A stretch of DNA of 64,000 nucleotides from Paenibacillus mangrovi (GTDB lineage: Bacteria > Bacillota > Bacilli > Paenibacillales > Paenibacillaceae), in the NCBI RefSeq assembly GCF_022898935.1, contig NZ_JALIRP010000003.1, forward strand, positions 434,001-498,000. Direction: 5' to 3'. Numbering within the stretch: position 1 is the first letter of the stretch; each line of letters starts with the position of its first letter. The translations under genes and the position numbers were made by a program. Under the pieces are notes generated by a model that saw only the letters and a program-made list of their open reading frames with translations, did no database searches and had not been told where the DNA came from. Of this stretch, positions 1 to 8,980 are shown one piece after another.

Positions 1-640
1 CGCTGCGCAGCGAGCAGCGGAAGGAAGCCTGAATGCCTGCCTGCAAATCCATCACGATATGGAACACATGACGCTTCACGGCGTACAGTTTGCCGACTTC
101 ACGTCCCGACAAATGGCGCAGCAGATCAAAATGGTGAATGATCACTTCTTCGAGTTCATCGTTCGGTTCAAGCGTCACCCGCTGTCGTTTGCGGAAAAAT
201 TCGCATTCCAGCGACTGCAGCGCGCCGACCGCGTCTTCTTCGATCAGCTGCTTCAGCTTGCGCAGCGGTGCAAAGGTGCGATAATTTTCCGCGATCATGA
301 ACGGAATCCGCTCCTCTTCCGCCCTCTTCACAATCTCTTGAGCCTTCTCGTAATTCTCCGCGATCGGCTTCTCGCACAGCACCGGCAGTTTATAATCAAA
401 AGCCAAGTGATTGATCGCCGTATGCACATGGCGCGGCGTCACATTGATCACGAAATCCGGCCGTTCCCGCTCAATGGCTTCCGTGGTATCCGTATAGAAG
501 GGAATCCCGTCTGCCTGCAGCTGCTCTCCTCTGCTACCATCCGTATCCGAAGCCGCCAGCTCCAAATCTTCGTTCAAACTCCGCAATCTGCGGAGCCAGC
601 CGCTTCCGGCCTCACCCAATCCAACTAAAAGCGCTTTCAT
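1..640 (-). CDS. Gfo/Idh/MocA-family oxidoreductase, 3' part cut by window edge
   Basis: This frame reads open from an ATG at 638-640 down to base 1, so only the first 213 codons are present. The start follows an AGGAGG ribosome site. The N-terminus reads MKALLVGLGEAGSGWLRRLR, a Rossmann NAD(P)-binding entry, and further on comes CEKPIAE, the EKP signature of the Gfo/Idh/MocA family, then a substrate-domain stretch with VIIHHFDLLRHLSG, where the His/Asp pair usually lies near the active site. Family members oxidise or epimerise sugars, inositols or sugar acids; the substrate cannot be told from this piece. It lies downstream of the sugar ABC operon on the same strand but behind a terminator, so it may have its own promoter. 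Confidence 0.85.
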   Translation of the reverse strand, partial: MKALLVGLGEAGSGWLRRLRSLNEDLELAASDTDGSRGEQLQADGIPFYTDTTEAIERERPDFVINVTPRHVHTAINHLAFDYKLPVLCEKPIAENYEKAQEIVKRAEEERIPFMIAENYRTFAPLRKLKQLIEEDAVGALQSLECEFFRKRQRVTLEPNDELEEVIIHHFDLLRHLSGREVGKLYAVKRHVFHIVMDLQAGIQASFRCSLRS

Positions 641-785
641 CAAAAAAACCTCCTATCCCACACCGTTATTCAAGCTTTCCTTCATACTACTACCGGGTGC
701 GTGCAGTCTACATTGCTTAGATTGCGTACGGCTTGTGTTTTTTTAAGGTATCGAGGATACATGGACGGCAGGAAAACGCAAAAAA

Positions 786-808
786 AGCCTGGCCCCGCAG
801 GCCAGGCT
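786..808 (-). terminator. Rho-independent terminator after sugar ABC permease
   Basis: A perfect 9-bp stem (AGCCTGGCC / GGCCAGGCT) with a 5-base loop is followed on the minus strand by a run of six T. It ends the three-gene sugar importer operon. Confidence 0.88.
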
Positions 809-844
809 CCTCGCCATCCAATATTTCGGCTAATTACGCCAGAT

Positions 845-1666
845 TCACCCTTTGACCGCGCCGGCGGCGATCCCGTCGACGAAATACTTTTGCAGTAAAA
901 TGTATACGAGTATGCTCGGAATGGCAGCCATAAGCGAGCCGGCGGCAATCCAGCCGATCTGCGCGCTGTTTTCCCCGAAGAAGCTGGACAAGGCGACCGT
1001 AATTGTACGCGAATCGGCCTTTTGCAGGAAAAAGAGTGAGAACTGGTAGTCATTCCAAATTGAGTTTGCATTCATAATAACGATCGTAGCCGTAACGGGC
1101 TTCAGAAGCGGCATTATGATGCGGAAAAACATTCCCGTCTTGGTTGCCCCGTCAATCATCGCCGCCTCATCCAGCTCCCTCGGGATCGTACCGATGAAGC
1201 TCGTGTACAGGAAAATGGCCATCGACAGCTGAAAGGTCACATGCAGCAGCACGATCCCGTAATAAGTATTCATGAAGCCGATATCCACGAAAAGCTTATA
1301 CAAGGGAACCAGAATGGTTAGCGGCGGCACGATCAGCGCACTGACGAAGATGCCATATACCCACTTGTTCAGCTTCGATTGGTACCGTGCCAGTGGAAAG
1401 GCTGCCAGAGAGCCGAAGATCAGAATCAGTACCACGGACATAACGGTGATGACCCCTGTGTTCAGGAAGGCTCTGCCCAGATGGGCATTCTGCCAGGCAC
1501 TCATAAAATTGCCCATAAACCAGTAACCGGGAAATGCCCACTTGGAACTCATATCCCGCATATCCTTGAAGGATACTGTCAGCAGGATGTAAAACGGAAT
1601 GATATGCACCAAGGCCACGAAAAGGCCGATAACCGTATACATAACCGTGCGTTTTCGCTGCTTCAT
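845..1666 (-). CDS. Carbohydrate ABC transporter permease, MalG type (CUT1)
   Basis: This is an inner permease subunit of a CUT1 sugar importer, 273 residues. The sequence shows about six hydrophobic segments and the EAA loop (ELDEAAMIDGATKTGMFFRI) that docks to the ATPase, and it ends with the GAVKG tail common to MalG-type permeases. Its ATG overlaps the stop of the upstream permease gene as ATGA, so the two are translationally coupled. No ATPase gene is in the operon; such importers commonly share an MsmX-type ATPase encoded elsewhere. Substrate is unknown. The neighbouring Gfo/Idh dehydrogenase suggests a sugar that is oxidised or isomerised after uptake. Confidence 0.92.
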   Translation of the reverse strand: MKQRKRTVMYTVIGLFVALVHIIPFYILLTVSFKDMRDMSSKWAFPGYWFMGNFMSAWQNAHLGRAFLNTGVITVMSVVLILIFGSLAAFPLARYQSKLNKWVYGIFVSALIVPPLTILVPLYKLFVDIGFMNTYYGIVLLHVTFQLSMAIFLYTSFIGTIPRELDEAAMIDGATKTGMFFRIIMPLLKPVTATIVIMNANSIWNDYQFSLFFLQKADSRTITVALSSFFGENSAQIGWIAAGSLMAAIPSILVYILLQKYFVDGIAAGAVKG

Positions 1667-2592
1667 TGCGACAGCTCCTTTCTGCGCAGAAAGTACAGGG
1701 ATGTGAGGCTGATGACAGTGATAAGCAGGAACATCAGATTGCCGAGCGAGGCCGCAAGACCTGCATCCTGTCTGGCAAAATACAGCTGGTACATCATCGT
1801 TGACAATGACGCCGAGGCGTATCCAGGGCCGCCGTTCGTCAAGGCCGCAATGACGTCGAACAGCTTCAGACCGCCGATCAGGTTCAGAATGATGCTTGTC
1901 GTCAGCGCCGGAGCCAGCAGCGGGAAGGTAATGTTGAAAAAGCGGTTCATGGGCGAAGCCCCATCTATCTCGGCCGCTTCATAATAGTCCTTGGAAATAC
2001 TCTGCAGACCCGAGAGGAATATCATCATCGCGACCCCGAGGAACTGATAGGTGTTGACGACCATAATAATCCAGACGTTTACCTTGGGATCTGCTAGCAG
2101 ATTGACAGGATGACCCGTAAATGCCGTAATGATGTCATTAATGGCGCCGCCATTATATTGAAGCAGGAAATACCAGATATAGCCCATGATGATCGGGCTG
2201 ACGATGGCCGGAATGTACACGATAACCCGGACGAATGTTCTGCCCTTTCCGTGTTTGTTCAGCAGCAAGGCGTACAGAAGCCCGATGATATTTTGAAAAA
2301 GCGTACTGCCGAGGCCGTAAATGAGCGTATTGATAATGACGGTGTGAACGCGGCTGTCGGACAGCATTCTTTTGTAATTGTCGATGCCGATATAATGAAA
2401 TATCTGGGAGTAGCCGTCCCAATCCGTAAAGGAGATCAGCAGCCCCCGGAAAAAGGGATAATAGATAAAAACCGCGAATAGCAGCAATGCAGGCAAGTAC
2501 ATCCAGTTCAGCATCACTGGCGATTTGGCAAGGCGCCGCATTTGAGTCGTTCTGCGCTGCCCTGCTTTGGTGACAACAACGTTTGGTTTCAT
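1663..2592 (-). CDS. Carbohydrate ABC transporter permease, MalF/UgpA type (CUT1)
   Basis: This is the second permease of the importer, about 309 residues from the ATG at 2592. I prefer this start to the frame opening at 2640 because GAGGAGTGAGGG lies just upstream and the extra 16 residues look non-native. The sequence has six hydrophobic segments and the EAA loop (YEAAEIDGASPMNRFFNIT). A basic N-terminus precedes the first membrane helix. It sits between the binding protein and the MalG-type permease, overlapping the latter by 4 bases. It would form the heterodimeric membrane channel with that subunit. Confidence 0.92.
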   Translation of the reverse strand: MKPNVVVTKAGQRRTTQMRRLAKSPVMLNWMYLPALLLFAVFIYYPFFRGLLISFTDWDGYSQIFHYIGIDNYKRMLSDSRVHTVIINTLIYGLGSTLFQNIIGLLYALLLNKHGKGRTFVRVIVYIPAIVSPIIMGYIWYFLLQYNGGAINDIITAFTGHPVNLLADPKVNVWIIMVVNTYQFLGVAMMIFLSGLQSISKDYYEAAEIDGASPMNRFFNITFPLLAPALTTSIILNLIGGLKLFDVIAALTNGGPGYASASLSTMMYQLYFARQDAGLAASLGNLMFLLITVISLTSLYFLRRKELSQ

Positions 2593-2623
2593 CTCGCCCT
2601 CACTCCTCGCACAATGGCAAGGC

Positions 2624-2647
2624 GCGAGGCATGACCTCATGCCCCGC
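2624..2647 (-). other. Intercistronic hairpin after the binding-protein gene
   Basis: GGCATG acct CATGCC extended by three more pairs past one mismatch lies between the binding protein and the first permease. No T-run follows, so it is more likely an mRNA 3'-end protector or attenuator than a full terminator. That would favour excess binding protein. Confidence 0.5.
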
Positions 2648-2659
2648 CACCCCTGAAGT

Positions 2660-3970
2660 TTATTTTTTGGACAAACGCTCGACTTCCGTCTTCATCGATT
2701 CACTGAACTGTTCCGGCGTCATACGACCGGCCAGCAGCTCGGTGCCGTTTTTGCAGAGTACATCCCACATGCCGTTTGGCAGATACACACGGTCAAAGTA
2801 AGGGAACACGCGGATTGAGGCATATTTGTCATAATAAGGTGTCAATTCATGATCGGTTTTGATATCCTTCAGTCCCGGAGGGTTCTTGGATACGTTCGAG
2901 AGTTTCGCCATATTTTCAGGCTTTGCAAAATATTGGAGCAGCTTCTTGGCTTCATCCAGATGCTTCGAGTCCTTCCATACCGCGAGCGTATTGCGCTCCC
3001 CGCCCGCAAAGGTCGGCTCGTCACCCGCTACCATCGCTGGAAGTGGCATAATACCTATTTTCATATTCGGAGCGATTTCATGCACGGAATCCATAAATGC
3101 CGGGCCGACCAAAGCAAATGTTACCTTTTCTGCGGCAAAAGCAGCTGGAAGGTCGCTGCGCTTGGCGGTCAGCACGTCTTCATTGATCAGTCCCTTTTCC
3201 TTGAGGGTGAGGAGACTTTGAGCTAGCGGCGTGATATGCGACCAATCGAAAGTTCCTTTCAGCAGCGCGTCTGCTTCATTGTTCTTGGCCGTAATCAGAA
3301 GAGGATTCGCAAATTGGTCCAGATACTGGCCGATCGTACTGTCATCAATGCCAGACAGGTAGAACGGGATGGTTTTACCTCCGCTTTCCTTCTTGATCTT
3401 CTCCCCTGCGGCCACCAGCTCATCAAACGTGCGCGGCACCTCGATGCCGTATTTCTCCAGCATATCCACGTTATACAGCATGCCGTCCTTCGCTTCGGTC
3501 AGTACAAGCGCGTAGACCTTGCCGTTTTCGTCAGTTACAACATTGCGGATCGTATCGGTCAGCTGGGAGGCCCAAGGTTCGTCACGCAGATCAGCGAGGT
3601 ATTCGCCATAGCGGATCTTCGCCCAGCCGTGGGTATCGAAAATATCAGGCAGGTCATTCGCAGCCATTTTAACCTTCATCGTATTCTCATAGCCGTTACT
3701 GTCAAACTGCAGGTTGACGCTGATATCGGGATTTTCTTTCGTGAACCCATCCACGATTTCGCGGTAAGCCTTGGTCAGCGATTCATCCGAAATGTTCACC
3801 ATCATCGACAGCGTTGTTTTGGCCTTCCCTGAGCCAATTTTGCCGGAGCCCGTTTCGGCGTTATCGCCGCCGCTTGCGCTGATGCTTCCGCCATCGGGGC
3901 GCGACGAGCAGCCGCTGAATATCACCAGAAGCATGGCCAACGTCATAAACCAAAATGCGCGTTTTTTCAT
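2660..3970 (-). CDS. Extracellular solute-binding lipoprotein, family 1 (CUT1 sugar importer)
   Basis: A 436-residue sugar-binding protein anchored outside the membrane. The N-terminus MKKRAFWFMTLAMLLVIFSG is a lipoprotein signal ending at Cys21 (lipobox FSGC), followed by a Ser/Gly linker. The body follows the family-1 pattern, with FDTHGWAKIRYGEYLADL and a C-terminal YLPNGMWDVL stretch. It is first in an operon with two permeases. A divergent YesM/YesN two-component pair lies 200 bases away, and two cre-like boxes lie between, so both inducer sensing and catabolite repression are likely. The ligand is not identifiable from sequence. Confidence 0.93.
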   Translation of the reverse strand: MKKRAFWFMTLAMLLVIFSGCSSRPDGGSISASGGDNAETGSGKIGSGKAKTTLSMMVNISDESLTKAYREIVDGFTKENPDISVNLQFDSNGYENTMKVKMAANDLPDIFDTHGWAKIRYGEYLADLRDEPWASQLTDTIRNVVTDENGKVYALVLTEAKDGMLYNVDMLEKYGIEVPRTFDELVAAGEKIKKESGGKTIPFYLSGIDDSTIGQYLDQFANPLLITAKNNEADALLKGTFDWSHITPLAQSLLTLKEKGLINEDVLTAKRSDLPAAFAAEKVTFALVGPAFMDSVHEIAPNMKIGIMPLPAMVAGDEPTFAGGERNTLAVWKDSKHLDEAKKLLQYFAKPENMAKLSNVSKNPPGLKDIKTDHELTPYYDKYASIRVFPYFDRVYLPNGMWDVLCKNGTELLAGRMTPEQFSESMKTEVERLSKK

Positions 3971-4035
3971 ATACCCACCTCTTCGTCTTTTTAATGGATT
4001 CGTCGATTTGTTATGTAAATTCAGCTTATCACACG

Positions 4036-4081
4036 TAAAAACGCTTACATATGACTCATTCCTACGATGTAAGCGCTATTT
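4036..4081. promoter_or_regulatory. Two cre-like boxes arranged as an inverted repeat
   Basis: TAAAAACGCTTACA (4036-4049) and TGTAAGCGCTATTT (4068-4081) each fit the CcpA cre pattern TGWAARCGYTWNCW at 13 of 14 positions. The arms CGCTTACAT and ATGTAAGCG are exact inverted repeats 32 bases apart, about three helical turns. They lie between the binding-protein gene and the divergent histidine kinase. Dual cre repression is the simplest reading; a binding site for the adjacent YesN-type regulator is the alternative. Confidence 0.6.
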
Positions 4082-4166
4082 TCTATCTATTGCCTAAGCC
4101 TTATCCTTCAAGTAAAATGAGAAAAATTACCTCTTCTAAGGTCAAGCAAACGGAGGTCGTTCGCGC

Positions 4167-5933
4167 TTGAAAAACAGAGCCTTGTCCATCCGAGCCAAGC
4201 TGATGATACTCTTTTCATTAACGATTCTATTCCCCGTTCTGATTATCGCCTATGTGCTGCCCGCATATTATACGAAGCTGATTACCACAGAGACCGAAAA
4301 GCTGACCGAATCCACGCTCGTCGGCTTAACCAGCAATATCCAGTACTATCTGGATGAGCTCGAGCGCGTGACCACGATTCCTTACAATTACAATGAAGTG
4401 ATGTATGCCCTGAAAATCCGCTCCGCAGGCATTTATAAACAATCCGACAGCTATACCAAGTACAAGGCCGATTATGCGCTCTATAACACGCTGCCGAGTG
4501 TGCTCGAAAACATGCACAAAGAAATTTTGGGCACGCTGCTGCTGCCGCTGGATGGCTCGATTTTCTATAAAGATAGCCGTTCTACGTTGTATAAGGCCCG
4601 CACCGATTATGCTTACCAAGAACAGGATTGGTACAAGGAGGCGGTCAAGGCCAATGGCAAAGCCACCTTCGTTGGGGTCCATCCTCAGGACTATCTCGAT
4701 ATTGACCCAGTGCAGAGCGTGTTCTCTGTTGCACGCCTCATCCGTGATATGGATTCCCGTAAGCCGATTGCCGTGATCATGTCGGATGCCGACACGGTTG
4801 TCATCGACCGGATCGTCCGCCAGCTGATCAGCAATGACTCCGTAGTCGTGATTACGGATACCAACGGGCAGCTTGTCTATGCCAGCAGTGACATTCCCTC
4901 CGAAACGCTGAAGGAGCTGTCTGCGTCATCAAGCACTGTAAACTATCGCGGGGAGCCTTATGTTCAGGTATCCAAAACGGTACCTTCCAGCTCATGGAAG
5001 GTGACCTCCCTCATCCCGCAGAGCCGCTTTACCGATAAGGTACGGTGGATGCATACGACGGGGCTGATTTTTGCTTCGGGCGGCTTGGTGCTGACCCTGT
5101 TCCTGTTCCTGGCGTACTCGCGCAAGCTGCTGACCCCGTTCCGAGAAATGATCCAGGTCATGCGCCATGTACAGCGCGGCGATATGACCAGGCGGGTCGA
5201 TATCCAGGGTACGGACGAAATTGCCGAGCTGGGAAGCGCGCTGAACCGTATGATCCGACAGCTCGATGACATGGTCATCAGCGAATACCGTGCCAAGCTG
5301 AGGCAGCAGGACGCGGAGATGCAAGCGCTCCAGTCGCAGATCAAGCCGCATTTTCTGTACAACACGCTGAATGGCTTCATCGGGCTGAACCGCCGCCGCG
5401 AGCATGATACGCTGGATCGGGCCATCCGATCTCTGAGCGGGCTTCTGCGCTATATTTTATCATCGGATACGAACATTACCCTCGCGGAAGAGTTTGAGAT
5501 TATCCGCAAGTATGCGGATCTGCAGTCCATGCGATTTAGAGATCGGTTGTCGTTCCATTTTGCGCTGGACGAAGCGCTGGAAGGACTAAAGATCCCCAAA
5601 TTGCTGCTGCAGCCGCTCGTCGAAAACTCGGTTGTCCATGGCTTTGAACCCTGTGAGCATCCCTGCCTGATCGAGGTGAATGCGGCGCTTCAATGGGAAG
5701 ACGGGCGTTCACTGGCTGTCATCCGGGTAAAAGATAACGGCAACGGCTTTGAACCTGCGGCACTGCCGAGCAAGGATCGCGTGGGCATGCGGAATGTGGA
5801 AGAACGTCTTTCTCTTTCATACCCCGGAGTTTCCACCCTGCATGTTCATAGCGCTCCGGATGCAGGGACTCTGATTACGATTACCATTGACCTGCAGGAG
5901 GAGGGATATGCCCATGAACATCATTGTAGCTGA
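4167..5933 (+). CDS. YesM-type sensor histidine kinase
   Basis: A 588-residue membrane sensor kinase. It starts at TTG 4167 behind CGGAGGTCG. Order of parts: transmembrane helix about 10-35, extracellular Cache-like sensor to about 290, second helix about 298-316, HAMP about 317-370, and a His_kinase block with H395 in QSQIKPHFLYNTLNG. A HATPase domain follows with the N box LLQPLVENSVVHGF, DNGNGF and GMRNVEERL. Its gene overlaps the next one, an AraC-type response regulator, by 26 bases. The pair faces the sugar importer and most likely senses the sugar or its binding protein. Confidence 0.93.
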   Translation: MKNRALSIRAKLMILFSLTILFPVLIIAYVLPAYYTKLITTETEKLTESTLVGLTSNIQYYLDELERVTTIPYNYNEVMYALKIRSAGIYKQSDSYTKYKADYALYNTLPSVLENMHKEILGTLLLPLDGSIFYKDSRSTLYKARTDYAYQEQDWYKEAVKANGKATFVGVHPQDYLDIDPVQSVFSVARLIRDMDSRKPIAVIMSDADTVVIDRIVRQLISNDSVVVITDTNGQLVYASSDIPSETLKELSASSSTVNYRGEPYVQVSKTVPSSSWKVTSLIPQSRFTDKVRWMHTTGLIFASGGLVLTLFLFLAYSRKLLTPFREMIQVMRHVQRGDMTRRVDIQGTDEIAELGSALNRMIRQLDDMVISEYRAKLRQQDAEMQALQSQIKPHFLYNTLNGFIGLNRRREHDTLDRAIRSLSGLLRYILSSDTNITLAEEFEIIRKYADLQSMRFRDRLSFHFALDEALEGLKIPKLLLQPLVENSVVHGFEPCEHPCLIEVNAALQWEDGRSLAVIRVKDNGNGFEPAALPSKDRVGMRNVEERLSLSYPGVSTLHVHSAPDAGTLITITIDLQEEGYAHEHHCS

Positions 5934-7404
5934 TGACGAAATGCTGGCAAGAGAAACACTCATCGGTATTCTGGAGGACAACGGGCCGGGTCTTGAGATC
6001 CGCGAGGCCGGCAGCGGGCAGGAACTGATAGATCTGGTCCGGCAGTGGAAGCCGGATGTCGCTTTTGTCGATATCCGCATGCCTGGAAAAAGCGGGCTGG
6101 AAGCGATCAAGGAAGCCCTGCCCTTTGCACCGTCGACCCAGTGGATTATGCTCACAGGCTACGCGGAGTTTGAATACGCCCGAGAGGCGATTCAGCTCGG
6201 TGCCGTCGATTATCTGCTCAAGCCGGTCGACCCGCAGCGGGTGGAAAACATCCTCAAGCAGGCGAAAGCCAAAGCCGGGCAGGAATCCCTATCCTACTGC
6301 AGGGATTTCGAAGCGCAGATGGTGTCCGTTTTCCATGATCAGATCCTGCCGGAGCCGTCATCGCCAAGCCCCGCCTCTGCCGGCGAAAGCTGGCTCGCTG
6401 TCTTAATCTATGAAGACAAACCGATGCAAACCGAGACTAGCGGCTCTACAGAAACCCTGGTTCCAGTGACCCGGATTCTGCGTGAGACGATTAACGGGTG
6501 CTGCTCCAAAGAACTGCTGCTTGCCCTGGTCACACTCAGCAAGGATGAGCATCTCTTGATCGGCAAAGCTTCTACGGAAAAAGATCGGCGTAGTCTCCTC
6601 CGCCTCCCAGAGGAGATCACGGAGCATTCGCGGCAGTTGACCACCTTCACCCGTATGCTGACCTCGCTGCAGACGAAGGAGCACACCTCGCTGAGCCCCT
6701 TGCGGGATGAAGTCGCCAAGCTGAGAGCCCTCTCCTATCTGCGCAGCGTTACGGAAGTACTCGCCCCCTTGGGTCTGTCCGAAATGGAATCGCTTGGGGC
6801 CAATCCGGTTTACGCCAAGACTGGAAGAATCGCCGCCGATCTGGCCAAAGCCTATCAACGCGGTGATTATGTCGCATTTATAAGCAGCTGTGAGAAACTT
6901 CAGACTCATTGGATGAGCCAGCCGGTCATGCTCACAATGCTGAAGGAGCGGCTTGTTTCTTACTTCCGCTGCGTCATAGGCCCTCACTTGACATATGACG
7001 TACAGCTGGATACGGACTGGCTAGGACAACTGCCTGAAGCCGCAGGCGCCTCGATGTTAAAGAAGAAATCGGTTGAAGAAAAGCAGGACTGGCTGGATGC
7101 CGTCATCCGCTACCTGGAGGCGAACTTCTGCGGTGACATTACCGTTGCCGGAGTGGCCGAACGGTTTCAGGTATCCCCCAACCATTTAAGTACCCTTTTC
7201 CATAAGAAAATGGGCGTCACCTTTATTCAATATATGACCCGCCTGCGGATGCTGAAGGCACAGGAACTGCTATCCATTCCCGGCATGAAGGTGGTCGAAG
7301 CTGCGGAACAGGTTGGATATTACAGCACGCGCCATTTCACCAATCTGTTCAAGGAAAATGTCGGCTGCTACCCTTCCGAATTCAGCAAAAAGCATCAGCG
7401 ATAG
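5908..7404 (+). CDS. YesN-type response regulator with AraC DNA-binding domain
   Basis: A 498-residue partner of the preceding kinase. ATG 5908 has AGGAGG six bases upstream; ATG 5914 is also possible. The receiver domain (about 1-125) has the acidic pair in VADDE and the phosphorylated D55 in VAFVDIRMPG, plus the conserved KP in YLLKPVD. A long linker domain of the kind usual in this class follows. Two AraC helix-turn-helix motifs end the protein (VAERFQVSPNHLSTLFHKKM and VVEAAEQVGYYSTRHFTNLF). It probably activates the divergent sugar importer. Confidence 0.93.
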   Translation: MPMNIIVADDEMLARETLIGILEDNGPGLEIREAGSGQELIDLVRQWKPDVAFVDIRMPGKSGLEAIKEALPFAPSTQWIMLTGYAEFEYAREAIQLGAVDYLLKPVDPQRVENILKQAKAKAGQESLSYCRDFEAQMVSVFHDQILPEPSSPSPASAGESWLAVLIYEDKPMQTETSGSTETLVPVTRILRETINGCCSKELLLALVTLSKDEHLLIGKASTEKDRRSLLRLPEEITEHSRQLTTFTRMLTSLQTKEHTSLSPLRDEVAKLRALSYLRSVTEVLAPLGLSEMESLGANPVYAKTGRIAADLAKAYQRGDYVAFISSCEKLQTHWMSQPVMLTMLKERLVSYFRCVIGPHLTYDVQLDTDWLGQLPEAAGASMLKKKSVEEKQDWLDAVIRYLEANFCGDITVAGVAERFQVSPNHLSTLFHKKMGVTFIQYMTRLRMLKAQELLSIPGMKVVEAAEQVGYYSTRHFTNLFKENVGCYPSEFSKKHQR

Positions 7405-7427
7405 ATCGCGGCGGGATGGCAGCGTGA

Positions 7428-7467
7428 AAAGCCCCCGCCTTCTTCAGAATGCGAAGGCGGGGGCTTT
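7428..7467. terminator. Bidirectional terminator between yesN-type gene and melA
   Basis: A 15-bp perfect stem (AAAGCCCCCGCCTTC / GAAGGCGGGGGCTTT) with a 10-base loop separates two convergent genes. Terminal A and T runs allow it to act on both strands. Confidence 0.9.
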
Positions 7468-7488
7468 AGACAAGCACTTTGATAATCC

Positions 7489-8787
7489 TTACTTAAATTT
7501 CGGCAGCCAGCTGCCATGAGCCTCAATCAGATCGTCGCACAGCGCTACGATATCATCCATCGACAGCTCTGCTGCCGTATGCGGATCGAGCATTGCGGCA
7601 TGGTAAATATGCTCTTTTTTGCCGGTTACGGCTGCTTCGATGGTAAGCAGCTGCGTATTGATGTTCGTGCGGTTCAGCGCAGCCAGCTGCGGCGGCAGGT
7701 CGCCCACATAGGTCGGGGAAATGCCGGAGCGGTCCACGAGACATGGCACCTCGACGCAGGCTTCCTTCGGCAAGTTGGTGATGAGGCCGGTGTTCATGAC
7801 GTTTCCGCCGATTTTAAACGGTACATTTGTCTCCATGGCTTCCATGATGTAAGACGCATATTCCTTGGAGCGTTTGTGCTCGATATTTTCACTGGCAAAA
7901 ATCTTCTCGCGCATATCCTTCCAGCCATTGATCTGGTTGATACAGCGGCGTATATACTCGTCGAGCGGAATATTGTATTTTTCGATCAGTTCAGGATAGT
8001 TTTTCTTAATAAAGTATGGATGATACTCCGCATTATGCTCGGAGGATTCCGTCACATAATATCCGAAGCGAAGCATCAGCTCGAAGCGCACCATATCATG
8101 ATGCTTCTCCTTCTGCTTCTCGGCGGCGCGGCGCTTGATTTCCGGATACAGGTCGACCCCGTCCTTTTTCACCTCAAGCAGCCAGGCCATATGGTTGATG
8201 CCCGCGATTTTGGATTCCACGCCGGTTGCGTCCATATCCAGCGACTTGAACAGTTCGGACACGCAGACCTGTACGCTGTGGCACAGTCCCACAGTCTTAA
8301 TGCCGCCCACCGTGTTCATGACATTGGTGAGGACCGCCATCGGATTGGTATAGTTGAGGAACTGCGCGTCAGGACATACTTCCTGCATGTCTTTCGCAAA
8401 ATCGAGCATAACCGGGATGGTGCGCAGGTTCCGGAAGATGCCGCCGATTCCGAGCGTGTCGGCAATCGTCTGGCGCAAGCCATATTTCTTCGGAATTTCA
8501 AAATCGGTAATGGTACACGGATCATATCCGCCTACCTGAATGGCGTTAATGACGTACTTGGCACCCCTCAGCGCTTCCTTGCGGTCGCTGTACGCTTTAA
8601 TGATGCAGGTACTGCCAAGCGTGTTCTTGATGCTGTTCAACAGCCGTTCGGAGTCCTGTAGACGCTCCGCGTCAATATCGAATAAAGCGAGCTCAAACCC
8701 CTGCAATGCAGGTGTCGACATGACGTCGCCGAGCACATTTTTAACAAAGACGGTGCTTCCCGCACCGATAAACGTAATTTTGGACAT
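7489..8787 (-). CDS. melA: GH4 alpha-galactosidase (NAD+/Mn2+ dependent)
   Basis: A 432-residue cytoplasmic glycosidase that hydrolyses alpha-galactosides such as melibiose by the GH4 redox mechanism. The N-terminal Rossmann motif GAGSTVFVKN binds NAD+. GLCHSVQ (C169, H170) and AGINHMAW (N198, H199) supply the metal and substrate ligands characteristic of MelA. A related GH4 specificity such as alpha-glucosidase or galacturonidase cannot be excluded, but the CHSVQ motif favours alpha-galactosidase. The start has GGAGG upstream. It faces an AraC regulator across 193 bases, the usual arrangement for a substrate-induced melA or msmR locus. No dedicated transporter is adjacent. Confidence 0.88.
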   Translation of the reverse strand: MSKITFIGAGSTVFVKNVLGDVMSTPALQGFELALFDIDAERLQDSERLLNSIKNTLGSTCIIKAYSDRKEALRGAKYVINAIQVGGYDPCTITDFEIPKKYGLRQTIADTLGIGGIFRNLRTIPVMLDFAKDMQEVCPDAQFLNYTNPMAVLTNVMNTVGGIKTVGLCHSVQVCVSELFKSLDMDATGVESKIAGINHMAWLLEVKKDGVDLYPEIKRRAAEKQKEKHHDMVRFELMLRFGYYVTESSEHNAEYHPYFIKKNYPELIEKYNIPLDEYIRRCINQINGWKDMREKIFASENIEHKRSKEYASYIMEAMETNVPFKIGGNVMNTGLITNLPKEACVEVPCLVDRSGISPTYVGDLPPQLAALNRTNINTQLLTIEAAVTGKKEHIYHAAMLDPHTAAELSMDDIVALCDDLIEAHGSWLPKFK

Positions 8788-8932
8788 AGATGATTACCTC
8801 CCTCAGGAATGGCTTGAACTTGATACTAACTATACCTTTCAAGCTACGGGAGGAACATAGAGCAAACCCAGCAATACATGTCATAATCCCATTTGTGTAT
8901 CCGTTTTCGTAGCAGAAATAAGTCATTCCACC

Positions 8933-8941
8933 TGTTATAAT
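8933..8941 (+). promoter_or_regulatory. Extended -10 promoter for the AraC regulator
   Basis: TGTTATAAT matches the extended -10 pattern TGnTATAAT, 40 bases before the ATG. No good -35 is visible, which is common for extended -10 promoters. Confidence 0.55.
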
Positions 8942-8980
8942 ATAAAACAACAATTCCAGGGAAAAAGGAGATATTTTCGG

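Noticed and set aside
7516..8661. A plus-strand open frame of about 380 codons opposite melA
   Set aside because: melA is strongly supported by GH4 motifs; the antisense product is an artefact of third-position composition.
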